Positions 1 through 5,330 of a stretch of 6,741 nucleotides of DNA are shown one piece after another (position 1 is the first letter of the stretch; every line of letters begins with the position of its first letter). Origin of the DNA: Pedobacter sp. Its GTDB lineage: Bacteria; Bacteroidota; Bacteroidia; Sphingobacteriales; Sphingobacteriaceae. The stretch lies in the NCBI GenBank assembly GCA_028287885.1, contig JAQBOT010000224.1:1-6741 (forward strand). Direction: 5' to 3'. The position numbers were made by a program, and so were the translations under genes. The notes under the pieces were generated by a model. That model did no database searches and was not told where the DNA came from. It saw nothing but the letters and a program-made list of their open reading frames with translations.

Positions 1-2
1 TT

Positions 3-62
3 CCCCGTTTAGCGAACGACAGAAAGTATGTTGATGAAATCTTAAAGTCAATGATTGGTTAA
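3..62 (+). CDS. C-terminal end of an upstream gene (partial, unknown)
   Basis: The third forward frame is open from the window edge to a TAA at 60-62 and reads PRLANDRKYVDEILKSMIG. This looks like an amphipathic, charged C-terminal helix, and the other two forward frames hit stops early (at 10-12 and 32-34). I therefore read it as the tail of a gene entering from the left. Only 19 residues are visible, so no family can be assigned. The gene downstream has its own promoter at 153-182, so it need not share a transcript with this one. A chance open frame is possible at this length. Confidence 0.5.
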   Translation, partial: PRLANDRKYVDEILKSMIG

Positions 63-80
63 CTGTGTTGAGGTTGTACC

Positions 81-109
81 CGTATTTATCTGTTTAATGT
101 AGAAATACG
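81..109. repeat. Inverted repeat after the partial gene
   Basis: CGTATTT (81-87) and AAATACG (103-109) are perfect 7-bp arms around a 15-nt loop, about 20 bp after the stop of the partial gene. On the plus strand a run of eight A follows at 111-118, so this is not a standard terminator for the upstream gene; the U-rich side would precede the hairpin in a minus-strand transcript. It may be a weak hairpin or chance in AT-rich DNA. Confidence 0.25.
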
Positions 110-152
110 CAAAAAAAAGACGTATAAACAACATAAACAATTTGCAAAAATA

Positions 153-182
153 TTGTATTGTTATAAATATTATATAACTTTG
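153..182 (+). promoter_or_regulatory. Bacteroidetes-type promoter (TTG / TAnnTTTG)
   Basis: TTG at 153-155 and TAACTTTG at 175-182 are separated by 19 bp. The second box matches the Bacteroidetes -7 consensus TAnnTTTG exactly, and the spacing fits the known 17-23 bp range for the -33 element. Transcription would start near 188-190, giving the 93-residue gene at 280 a leader of about 90 nt. GTAGGT (184-189) can pair with ACCTAC (243-248) in that leader, a weak potential stem. Confidence 0.65.
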
Positions 183-279
183 TGTAGGTTCCTGGATCGG
201 TTTCCTATTTACTTGGGGTGAAAAACAGCTGAAGCAAGAAATACCTACTAAACCTTACCGAAAGACTAAAACGCAGACA

Positions 280-561
280 ATGATTATTGAAAAATTACAC
301 TACCCTATGTTGGGTAATTCGCTAAACGGAAAATCATACAATCTTAACTTAAAAGAAGTTGACGTTTTTATGCAGCAATGTGGATCATTCATGTCGACTG
401 ACCAGGCTGATTTTGAAACAATGACCCAGATCATCTCAGACCAATTGATTGATAGCGCAAACTCAAACACTCCCGTAGATGAACTTAGAACTCAACTTAA
501 GTTCTTAAGAGAAATTTCCTTTTTACTAAAAAGCATTGTCAGTTCGGATCAGGATTACTAA
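280..561 (+). CDS. Hypothetical protein, 93 aa
   Basis: I do not recognise the family. The product is small, acidic and soluble-looking, with no signal peptide or membrane segment. It has a mainly helical second half rich in Asp, Gln and Ser (roughly residues 25-93), ending SSDQDY. The ATG at 280 is the only good start: the frame is open back to 178 but has no ATG, GTG or TTG upstream. There is no clear Shine-Dalgarno site, as is usual in this phylum. A strong promoter lies at 153-182, so the gene is probably expressed. Its TAA (559-561) directly abuts the stop codon of the minus-strand regulator at 562, so the two transcripts must overlap. It sits before an exopolysaccharide glycosyl-1-phosphate transferase gene, and with the regulator it may form a control module for that locus, but this is inference from position only. 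Confidence 0.7.
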   Translation: MIIEKLHYPMLGNSLNGKSYNLNLKEVDVFMQQCGSFMSTDQADFETMTQIISDQLIDSANSNTPVDELRTQLKFLREISFLLKSIVSSDQDY

Positions 562-918
562 CTAGTTTTTACTTTCGATACAAAGGAGAAGTAATTGATT
601 GTACTTCTCCAGGAGATCAATGTATTTATCTTTCCAATACGAATAATTTAGATCAGGCGCATTTGCCTGGTTGTTGTAAACAACAAACTTATTTTGTTTA
701 CTGAAGTCTTCGTCTGGAAATAATCCAGGAAACTCTGCTGAGAAGTCATAGTTTACGACCGTGCCTATCCTAAAGATAATTTCTGGCTTGAGTTGCTTCT
801 GATTGAACCAATTATAAACAGATCTCCTGTTTACCTTGGTCAGGCGTGCCAACTCGCTAATGCTATATCCTTTGCGTCTTATTATGCGCTCGACTATCTG
901 TCCGTAATGCAATTCCAT
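562..918 (-). CDS. Small helix-turn-helix transcriptional regulator
   Basis: This 118-residue protein has an N-terminal XRE/phage-repressor-like helix-turn-helix at about residues 8-58. The core is SISELARLTKVNRRSVYNWF (20-39), in which SISELARL is the first helix and RRSVYNWF the recognition helix. A middle part rich in Pro, Phe and Asp (60-92) follows. A short amphipathic helix, YWKDKYIDLLEKYNQLL (94-110), resembles the dimerising tails common in Bacteroidota repressors. It probably binds DNA as a dimer in the cytoplasm; no ligand or enzymatic domain is present. The start at ATG 918-916 places the HTH at the usual distance from the N-terminus. Two TT-centred palindromes at 917-928 and 939-948 flank the start and could be its own operator. 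It is convergent with the 93-residue gene with no gap. Confidence 0.85.
   Translation of the reverse strand: MELHYGQIVERIIRRKGYSISELARLTKVNRRSVYNWFNQKQLKPEIIFRIGTVVNYDFSAEFPGLFPDEDFSKQNKFVVYNNQANAPDLNYSYWKDKYIDLLEKYNQLLLLCIESKN
585..610. repeat. Perfect 9-bp hairpin inside the regulator's 3' end
   Basis: GGAGAAGTA (585-593) and TACTTCTCC (602-610) form perfect 9-bp arms with an 8-nt loop. The hairpin lies 23 bp beyond the stop of the 93-residue gene and within the last codons (about 103-112) of the minus-strand regulator. There is no U-tract on the plus side and only TTTG on the minus side, so it is not a canonical terminator. It may stabilise the 3' end of the plus transcript or mark pausing where the two convergent transcripts overlap. 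Confidence 0.4.
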
Positions 919-948
919 ACGTTCGTATATTTCTTTTTAACGTTCGTT
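917..948. promoter_or_regulatory. Paired palindromes, candidate operator of the HTH regulator
   Basis: ATACG-TT-CGTAT (917-928) and AACG-TT-CGTT (939-948) share the octamer ACGTTCGT at 919-926 and 940-947, 21 bp apart, or two helical turns. The first copy overlaps the regulator's start codon (916-918); the second lies about 20 bp upstream. Spaced, symmetric copies on the same helical face at an HTH gene's start are typical of autorepression. No exact TAnnTTTG box was seen for the minus-strand gene, so its promoter position is unknown. Confidence 0.4.
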
Positions 949-1509
949 TAGTAAATAAATCATAATGAGTTGGCTCGATATTTTGGCTAAGTTATTGGTG
1001 ATATTAATCATGCAAAGTTCGTGTTCACTGTATTTTCATTTAGGTATCTAGATCTTCTATTATAAAGATTTGAATAGAGCAATAAGACACCGATTTTGGA
1101 GTGATGAATCACGTAGATTAGTTTTTGCATAATTAACTTGGTTGTTTAGGTTCTAACTAAATTAATAGTAAAGGCCTACTATTTCGAAGCTCCCGGGACA
1201 ATGTATACCACTTCGTAAAATATTGTGCAAAACATTTGAAAGGGGAATATGAGCCTTAAGGTCGAAGTTATTGTGCCCTTCTATTTTATGCGTTTTCGAC
1301 CGCGTATAAAGTAGATTTACAAGTCAAACAAGCTTTCATAAAAGACGCATCTACGGCGCTAAAAACTGCTTCCCGTCACATCTACCCAGTTTTTTACAAT
1401 TCCATACACATCCCCCCCAGCGTGTTCATTTATTGTGTGTAAGCCCATATTTTTATACAAGAAATTAATTGGTATTTAGCACAACCCGTCTATTTAAACC
1501 TCAAATATT
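919..1509. other. 591-bp region without a convincing gene
   Basis: This AT-rich stretch separates the divergent regulator and glycosyl-1-phosphate transferase genes. No frame gives a gene of 60 codons or more. Items visible in it are: the operator-like repeats at its left end; a hydrophobic 28-codon frame (965-1051); a palindrome GTGATGAATCAC (1101-1112); a 7-bp hairpin AATAGTA/TACTATT (1164-1183); a 21-codon frame after a GGGG-containing site (1249-1314); an open frame without start at 1260-1440; a run of seven C (1412-1418); and a near-consensus -7 box TATTTTTA (1448-1455) that lacks a clear -33 partner. The region must hold the promoters of both flanking genes. It could be a decayed gene or a regulatory RNA, but nothing here proves either. 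Confidence 0.6.
1249..1314 (+). CDS. Possible 21-codon small ORF or gene remnant
   Basis: An ATG at 1249 is preceded by GAAAGGGGAAT, one of the few Shine-Dalgarno-like sites in the window. The frame reads MSLKVEVIVPFYF then MRFRPRIK before TAG at 1312-1314. The first 13 residues resemble the first strand of family 2 glycosyltransferases (a V-x-V-I-V-P-F-Y pattern), which would suit an exopolysaccharide locus. However, no continuation of such an enzyme was recognised in the other frames. It may be a pseudogene stub, a short leader peptide, or chance. Confidence 0.15.
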   Translation: MSLKVEVIVPFYFMRFRPRIK

Positions 1510-2889
1510 ATGCAGAACCGTTACTTATATTTATTTAGCCTCACTATGGCTCTATTCGACTTTGCCTTTGTAAATGCCGCAATCTATACGGCGTTTAAAA
1601 TTGCAAGTCCTATAGCAGGCAACAATAATTATATTGATTTTGCTTTAATTATTTCTTTGTTTTGGTTTCTGGCCACCAAGCTTGTAGAGGTATATGACTC
1701 TAAAACAATTCAGAGAAAACTATTTATCATCACGACTGTAAAGGCGTTGTGCCTACACCTCATATTCTTCCTGCTTTATAACAGCATCAAGGGCTTCTTC
1801 TTAACCGGTGGTTTTACCTTGGCTTTTTATATTACTTTAGGTTTGTTGCTGCTATCCTCCAGGTATTTTGCAATTCTCCTCTCCCCTGTCTTAAAAAAGA
1901 TGTTTAATATGGCCAGGCCCATTGCGCTCCTTGGTGTGAACCCCACCAGTATGGTATTGGCAGACTTCTTCGAAAAAAATGAAAAGCTTTACAACTTTGC
2001 TGGCTTCCTAAATCAAAATGGCATCCTACCGGACGTATCAACCGGCTATTCAGACGCCTTATTAAAGGAGCAAATAAAAATTGCCGCAGATACGGGTATA
2101 AACGAGATCTACGTGTGTTTAGCACCTGACCGCTTATCTGAGATCAGCGGGCTGGTTCATGAAGCTCACAAGCAATGTATACGATTAAAATTTGTTCCCG
2201 ATTATAGTCAGATTCTCAGCAAGCCATTGAACATCCAGCATCTCAGCGATGTTCAGGTGATTACCTTGACCGGATCCGGACCCCAGGAAGAACTGGACGA
2301 TCGGGTTGTTAAACGGGTATTTGACATTGTTTTTAGCCTACTTGTGATCGTTTTTATCTTTAGCTGGCTATATCCTATCCTTGCCATATTAATTAAGCTA
2401 GAGAGCCCGGGGCCAGTGATCTTTAAACAAGGGAGAAGTGGACGGAACAATGTGAATTTCTGGTGCTACAAATTTCGAAGCATGCGGGTAAACCACGATA
2501 GTAATGTGAAGCAAGCAAGTCGGGATGATTCCCGCATAACAAAAATGGGGCGATTCTTACGCCGCACAAGCCTGGATGAGTTACCACAGTTCTTCAATGT
2601 CCTTCTTGGCAACATGAGCATTGTAGGCCCACGCCCACATATGTTAAAGCACACAGAGCACTACAGGGACATTGTTGATAAGTACATGGCAAGACACTAT
2701 ATGAAACCCGGTATTACCGGCTGGGCCCAGGTAAATGGGTATAGAGGAGAAACCCAGGAACTACACCTGATGGAGAAACGCGTAGAGCATGATCTTTGGT
2801 ATCTTGAAAATTGGTCTGCTTTCCTTGACTTAAAAATCCTCTTGATGACCATTGGCCAGGTATTTAAAGGCCATGAGAACGCATTCTGA
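1510..2889 (+). CDS. Undecaprenyl-phosphate glycosyl-1-phosphate transferase (WcaJ/CpsE type)
   Basis: The 459-residue integral membrane enzyme transfers a sugar-1-phosphate (glucose in the best-known relatives) from a UDP-sugar to undecaprenyl phosphate. This is the first step of exopolysaccharide or capsule repeat-unit synthesis on the inner membrane. Hydrophobic segments lie at about 5-28, 42-60, 72-92 and 100-125, followed by a Rossmann-like CoA_binding_3 region at about 135-250. A re-entrant membrane helix (267-296) leads into the catalytic bacterial sugar transferase domain. Family motifs are intact: KRVFDI (268-273), SPGPVIFKQ (299-307), YKFRSM (320-325), catalytic Asp-Glu in LDELPQ (D356, E357), SIVGPRP (370-376) and PGITGWAQVNGYRGET (400-415). 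Length is normal for the family. The sugar cannot be read from sequence, so I give no symbol. It has a strong terminator at 2912-2937. Neighbouring polysaccharide genes are not in the window, so it may act with a cluster located elsewhere. Confidence 0.95.
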   Translation: MQNRYLYLFSLTMALFDFAFVNAAIYTAFKIASPIAGNNNYIDFALIISLFWFLATKLVEVYDSKTIQRKLFIITTVKALCLHLIFFLLYNSIKGFFLTGGFTLAFYITLGLLLLSSRYFAILLSPVLKKMFNMARPIALLGVNPTSMVLADFFEKNEKLYNFAGFLNQNGILPDVSTGYSDALLKEQIKIAADTGINEIYVCLAPDRLSEISGLVHEAHKQCIRLKFVPDYSQILSKPLNIQHLSDVQVITLTGSGPQEELDDRVVKRVFDIVFSLLVIVFIFSWLYPILAILIKLESPGPVIFKQGRSGRNNVNFWCYKFRSMRVNHDSNVKQASRDDSRITKMGRFLRRTSLDELPQFFNVLLGNMSIVGPRPHMLKHTEHYRDIVDKYMARHYMKPGITGWAQVNGYRGETQELHLMEKRVEHDLWYLENWSAFLDLKILLMTIGQVFKGHENAF

Positions 2890-2911
2890 TTTACCTATAT
2901 AATTTTTAATT

Positions 2912-2942
2912 AGCCTTTCAGAAGTAACTGAAAGGCTTTTTT
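2912..2942 (+). terminator. Rho-independent terminator of the glycosyl-1-phosphate transferase gene
   Basis: AGCCTTTCAG (2912-2921) and CTGAAAGGCT (2928-2937) form a perfect 10-bp stem with a 6-nt loop AAGTAA, followed by TTTTT (2938-2942). It lies 22 bp after the TGA. The minus side has no clean U-tract, so it mainly serves the plus-strand gene. The stem arms are identical to the core of the terminator at 5071-5115. Confidence 0.9.
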
Positions 2943-2983
2943 GTTTAACTAACCTTTTGGTTGATAACTTAAAGGCATCATCA

Positions 2984-3523
2984 TCAGAGCAAGGGGCTCA
3001 GCGGAGATAGCGGAACGTCTGAAAAAGTCCGGTAACCAGCATGCGCATCTGGCTTATGGTAAATTCGAATGCTATTTACAGTAAAAGCAATGTTGCCCTC
3101 CGCAAGATACTCGTCTGCAAGCTCCCTCATTTTCCTGAAGTCTTCAACTGTAAAGCCACACCAGCTTCGCCCCAATGTCAGGTGTGGATGATACCCGTCA
3201 TGGCGTTCCACACCTTGTGGAACCTCGAAGGGCTTTAGGACTGGAATTAGGAGATCATAAAGTTGGGCAAGTGGATCTGAGCTTACACTAACAAACAATA
3301 CGCGCGTGCCGAAGGTTCCTGTTCCAGGAAGTACAACCTGGAAAGGCTTGAACCCTGCAGCGACATTGGCGATGGTCTGTATCCATTGATCCGCATGAAC
3401 AAGGCTTACAGGTAGCCTTAAGGTAATATGTGGTTCAAGGCGATTGTCACCATGAGCCTTCTGGATTTGCAAGAGCCTGGTGTAAATCGAATCTGGAGGA
3501 ACGATGCCGAGGAAGTACTTCAT
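2984..3523 (-). CDS. 2H phosphoesterase, RNA 2',3'-cyclic phosphodiesterase / 2'-5' RNA ligase-like
   Basis: The 179-residue cytoplasmic protein belongs to the 2H phosphoesterase superfamily (LigT/ThpR group), whose members open 2',3'-cyclic phosphates on RNA or nucleotides or act as 2'-5' RNA ligases in vitro. Both defining H-x-T motifs are present: PHITL with H32 and T34, and PHLTLG with H114 and T116. The N-terminus MKYFLGIVPP is typical of the family, and the length matches ThpR proteins (about 175-190). The start at ATG 3523-3521 gives this standard N-terminus. The exact physiological substrate is unknown in most bacteria, and a CPDase-like role in another pathway cannot be excluded, so I leave out the gene symbol. 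The gene is convergent with the glycosyl-1-phosphate transferase and divergent from the alditol oxidase-like gene, separated from the latter by 108 bp that must hold both promoters. Confidence 0.88.
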   Translation of the reverse strand: MKYFLGIVPPDSIYTRLLQIQKAHGDNRLEPHITLRLPVSLVHADQWIQTIANVAAGFKPFQVVLPGTGTFGTRVLFVSVSSDPLAQLYDLLIPVLKPFEVPQGVERHDGYHPHLTLGRSWCGFTVEDFRKMRELADEYLAEGNIAFTVNSIRIYHKPDAHAGYRTFSDVPLSPLSPLL

Positions 3524-3631
3524 ATGTCCAATAAATTCGTTGTATGGCTTAATTGTTTGATGGAACTTACTCTACCGGGGCTTTTAAATCCGATCGATAA
3601 GCATTAAATTACATGAACCAAGTTAAACTTT

Positions 3632-4969
3632 ATGAAACGAAAGACCTTTATCCAATTGGGTGCAACATTAGCGGCTAGTCGCTTCCTGGCGCCACTTAAT
3701 GCATTGTCCCAGGAACCCAGGCTGCGAAACTGGGCTGGTAATATCACCTACAGCACAGCCAACGTGCAATACCCTAAGTCGGTAGCACAAGTACAGCAAT
3801 TGGTTAAAAAGCATCCTAGATTGAAAACACTTGGCACGCGGCATTGCTTTAATACAATCGCAGACAGCAAGCATGACTTGCTCTCCACCCGCGACCTGAA
3901 TAAAGTGGTTTCTCTGAACCGACAGTCAAAAACTGTCACCGTAGAAGGCGGTATAAAATATGGCGAGCTTGCACCCTACCTGCATAAACAGGGTTTCGCA
4001 TTACCTAACCTCGCTTCGCTGCCGCACATTTCTGTTGCAGGCTCCATTATTACTGCAACACACGGATCGGGCATAAAGAATGGCAATCTCGCCAGCTCCG
4101 TAAGTGGCCTCGAGATGGTTATTGCCGACGGTTCAATCGTTAACTTCTCCAAAGCCCATGATGCGGCAAAGCTAGATGCTGTTGTGGTTAGTCTGGGGGC
4201 GATTGGAGTAATCACAAAAGTGACTCTAAACCTTATTCCGACCTTTATGGTACGGCAACGGGTTTTTACCAATATGCCATTGGCAGAGGTAAAGCAACAC
4301 TTCGAGAAGATAGTGTCAGCAGGGTACAGTGTAAGTCTGTTTACCGACTGGCAGAACGAGAATGTTAGTGAGGTGTGGATAAAAAGTCGCGTAGATGAGA
4401 AAGATCATAGGGAAGCAGAGTTCTATAAGGCTAAGGCTGCTACAAAAAACCTGCATCCAGTGATTGAACAACCAGCAGAGAAATGTACCGACCAAATGGG
4501 TGTGCCGGGAGTCTGGTATGAACGTTTGCCGCATTTCAAGATGGGCTTTACACCAAGTACAGGTAAAGAATTACAATCTGAGTTCTTTGTCCCAGTGCAC
4601 CATGCTGTTGAGGCAATTTCCGCTATCGCACGTCTGGGAAAACAAATAGGACCACATCTATTTATTACTGAAATCCGCACCATTGCTGCAGACAACCTTT
4701 GGATGAGCCCCTGCTACAAGCAGACATCAGTGACGATACATTTCACCTGGAAACAAGAGACTGCAGCAGTGATGAAATTGCTGCCTATCATTGAGAAGGA
4801 GCTGGAACCTTTCAAGGTACGTCCACATTGGGCCAAGATATTTACGATGGCACCTGGTATACTGGCATCGCGCTATGATAAAATGGAAGACTTCAAGAAG
4901 ATTGTTCAGGACTTTGATCCTAAAGGTAAGTTTCGCAATGCATACTTAGAAAGAAATCTCTACGGGTAA
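3632..4969 (+). CDS. FAD-dependent alditol oxidase-like protein with signal-like N-terminus
   Basis: The 445-residue flavoenzyme is of the VAO family, alditol oxidase / aldonolactone oxidase branch. It probably oxidises a polyol or sugar-related alcohol with O2, releasing H2O2. The FAD-binding domain covers about 40-205. LGTRHCFNTIADS (67-79) matches the site where Streptomyces AldO binds FAD covalently through His, here H71. PHISVAGSIITATHGSG (131-147) is the phosphate-binding part. In the substrate domain, ITEIRTIAAD (345-354) supplies E347 and R349, and RPHWAK (397-402) supplies K402, equivalent to the AldO active-site residues by motif comparison. The start MKRKTFIQLGATLAAS resembles a Tat signal with Arg-Lys in place of the twin Arg; possible cleavage follows ALS (24-26), suggesting periplasmic location, unlike the roughly 418-residue AldO. 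A D-arabinono- or gulono-lactone oxidase activity is the main alternative. It is monocistronic, ended by the terminator at 5071-5115. Confidence 0.85.
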   Translation: MKRKTFIQLGATLAASRFLAPLNALSQEPRLRNWAGNITYSTANVQYPKSVAQVQQLVKKHPRLKTLGTRHCFNTIADSKHDLLSTRDLNKVVSLNRQSKTVTVEGGIKYGELAPYLHKQGFALPNLASLPHISVAGSIITATHGSGIKNGNLASSVSGLEMVIADGSIVNFSKAHDAAKLDAVVVSLGAIGVITKVTLNLIPTFMVRQRVFTNMPLAEVKQHFEKIVSAGYSVSLFTDWQNENVSEVWIKSRVDEKDHREAEFYKAKAATKNLHPVIEQPAEKCTDQMGVPGVWYERLPHFKMGFTPSTGKELQSEFFVPVHHAVEAISAIARLGKQIGPHLFITEIRTIAADNLWMSPCYKQTSVTIHFTWKQETAAVMKLLPIIEKELEPFKVRPHWAKIFTMAPGILASRYDKMEDFKKIVQDFDPKGKFRNAYLERNLYG

Positions 4970-5023
4970 ACGGATTTTATGATAAAGGAGCTTTTGCGGA
5001 GCCGATGAGAAAATTATGAAGTA

Positions 5024-5039
5024 AGCATGTTATCATGCT
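5024..5039. repeat. Small hairpin downstream of the oxidase gene
   Basis: AGCATG (5024-5029) and CATGCT (5034-5039) form a 6-bp stem with a TTAT tetraloop, 54 bp after the oxidase stop. No U-tract follows directly, so it is probably not a terminator by itself. Confidence 0.25.
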
Positions 5040-5070
5040 GCTTAGTTAATTACGCAGCACCGAAAGCTAG

Positions 5071-5115
5071 AAAACAAAAAGCCTTTCAGTTTTACACTGA
5101 AAGGCTTTTTGTTTT
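5071..5115. terminator. Bidirectional 20-bp terminator between oxidase gene and tRNA-Asn
   Basis: The arms 5071-5090 and 5096-5115 are perfectly complementary over 20 bp around a 5-nt loop TTTAC. The core GCCTTTCAGT/ACTGAAAGGC is flanked by A-rich sequence on the left and TTTTTGTTTT on the right, so each strand sees a GC stem followed by a U-tract. It can end the plus-strand oxidase transcript and the minus-strand tRNA transcript, whose 3' end lies only 2 bp away at 5118. Confidence 0.92.
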
Positions 5116-5117
5116 TG

Positions 5118-5191
5118 CTCCCGAAGCTGGGCTCGAACCAGCGACCCTCTGATTAACAGTCAGATGCTCTAACCAACTGAGCTATTCGGGA
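5118..5191 (-). tRNA. tRNA-Asn (anticodon GTT)
   Basis: The minus strand folds into a full 74-nt cloverleaf. The acceptor arms TCCCGAA / TTCGGGA pair over 7 bp with discriminator G. The D arm is GCTC...GAGC with AGTTGGTTA in the loop. The anticodon stem TCTGA/TCAGA holds the loop CTGTTAA, giving anticodon GTT (Asn). A short variable loop is followed by the T arm GCTGG-TTCGAGC-CCAGC. CCA is not encoded; the sequence continues GCA, so CCA must be added after transcription, as is common in this phylum. The gene stands alone and is closed by the bidirectional terminator just beyond its 3' end. No integrase or attachment repeat is seen beside it. Confidence 0.97.
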
Positions 5192-5252
5192 GTTTGGTCT
5201 TCCCCTAGCGTTTTTGACTTCTGTTTTACCATTCCGTCTCGTTCGTTTTGGG

Positions 5253-5291
5253 AATGCAATATTAGGGCTTTTAAATTATTAATGCAATATT
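5253..5291. repeat. 11-bp direct repeat upstream of the PfkB kinase gene
   Basis: AATGCAATATT occurs at 5253-5263 and again at 5281-5291, 28 bp apart, in the intergenic region between the tRNA and the kinase start at 5331. The second copy overlaps AATATTTG (5286-5293), which differs from the TAnnTTTG box by one base. The repeat could be a regulator site or a duplicated promoter element. No convincing -33 box accompanies it. Confidence 0.35.
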
Positions 5292-5330
5292 TGTAGACAA
5301 AAAAAATCAAAAATATTTAAACTAATTTAT

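Noticed and set aside
1101..1112. GTGATGAATCAC palindrome as a regulator site
   Set aside because: It has short arms (5 bp) and occurs once, with no link to a start or promoter box; kept only as a note in the intergenic entry.
1904..2654. Three minus-strand frames inside the glycosyl-1-phosphate transferase gene
   Set aside because: They are antisense shadows; the plus-strand gene carries the full motif set.
3041..3238. 65-codon plus-strand frame opposite the 2H phosphoesterase
   Set aside because: The minus-strand gene has both H-x-T motifs and family length; the plus frame has no recognisable features.
3668..4695. Several minus-strand frames of 63-98 codons and a plus frame at 4464-4649 inside the oxidase gene
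   Set aside because: They overlap a gene with intact cofactor and active-site motifs and look like frame shadows rich in Cys, Arg and Ser.
5118..5191. tRNA-Asn as an integration site of a mobile element
   Set aside because: No integrase, no repeat of the tRNA 3' end, and no change in gene style next to it within the window.
5240..5245. CGTTCG cores at 13-18 (as CGAACG), 5240-5245 and 5380-5385 as further operator copies
   Set aside because: A 6-mer is expected a few times in 6.7 kb; these copies lack the paired spacing and the full palindrome, and one is inside a coding region.
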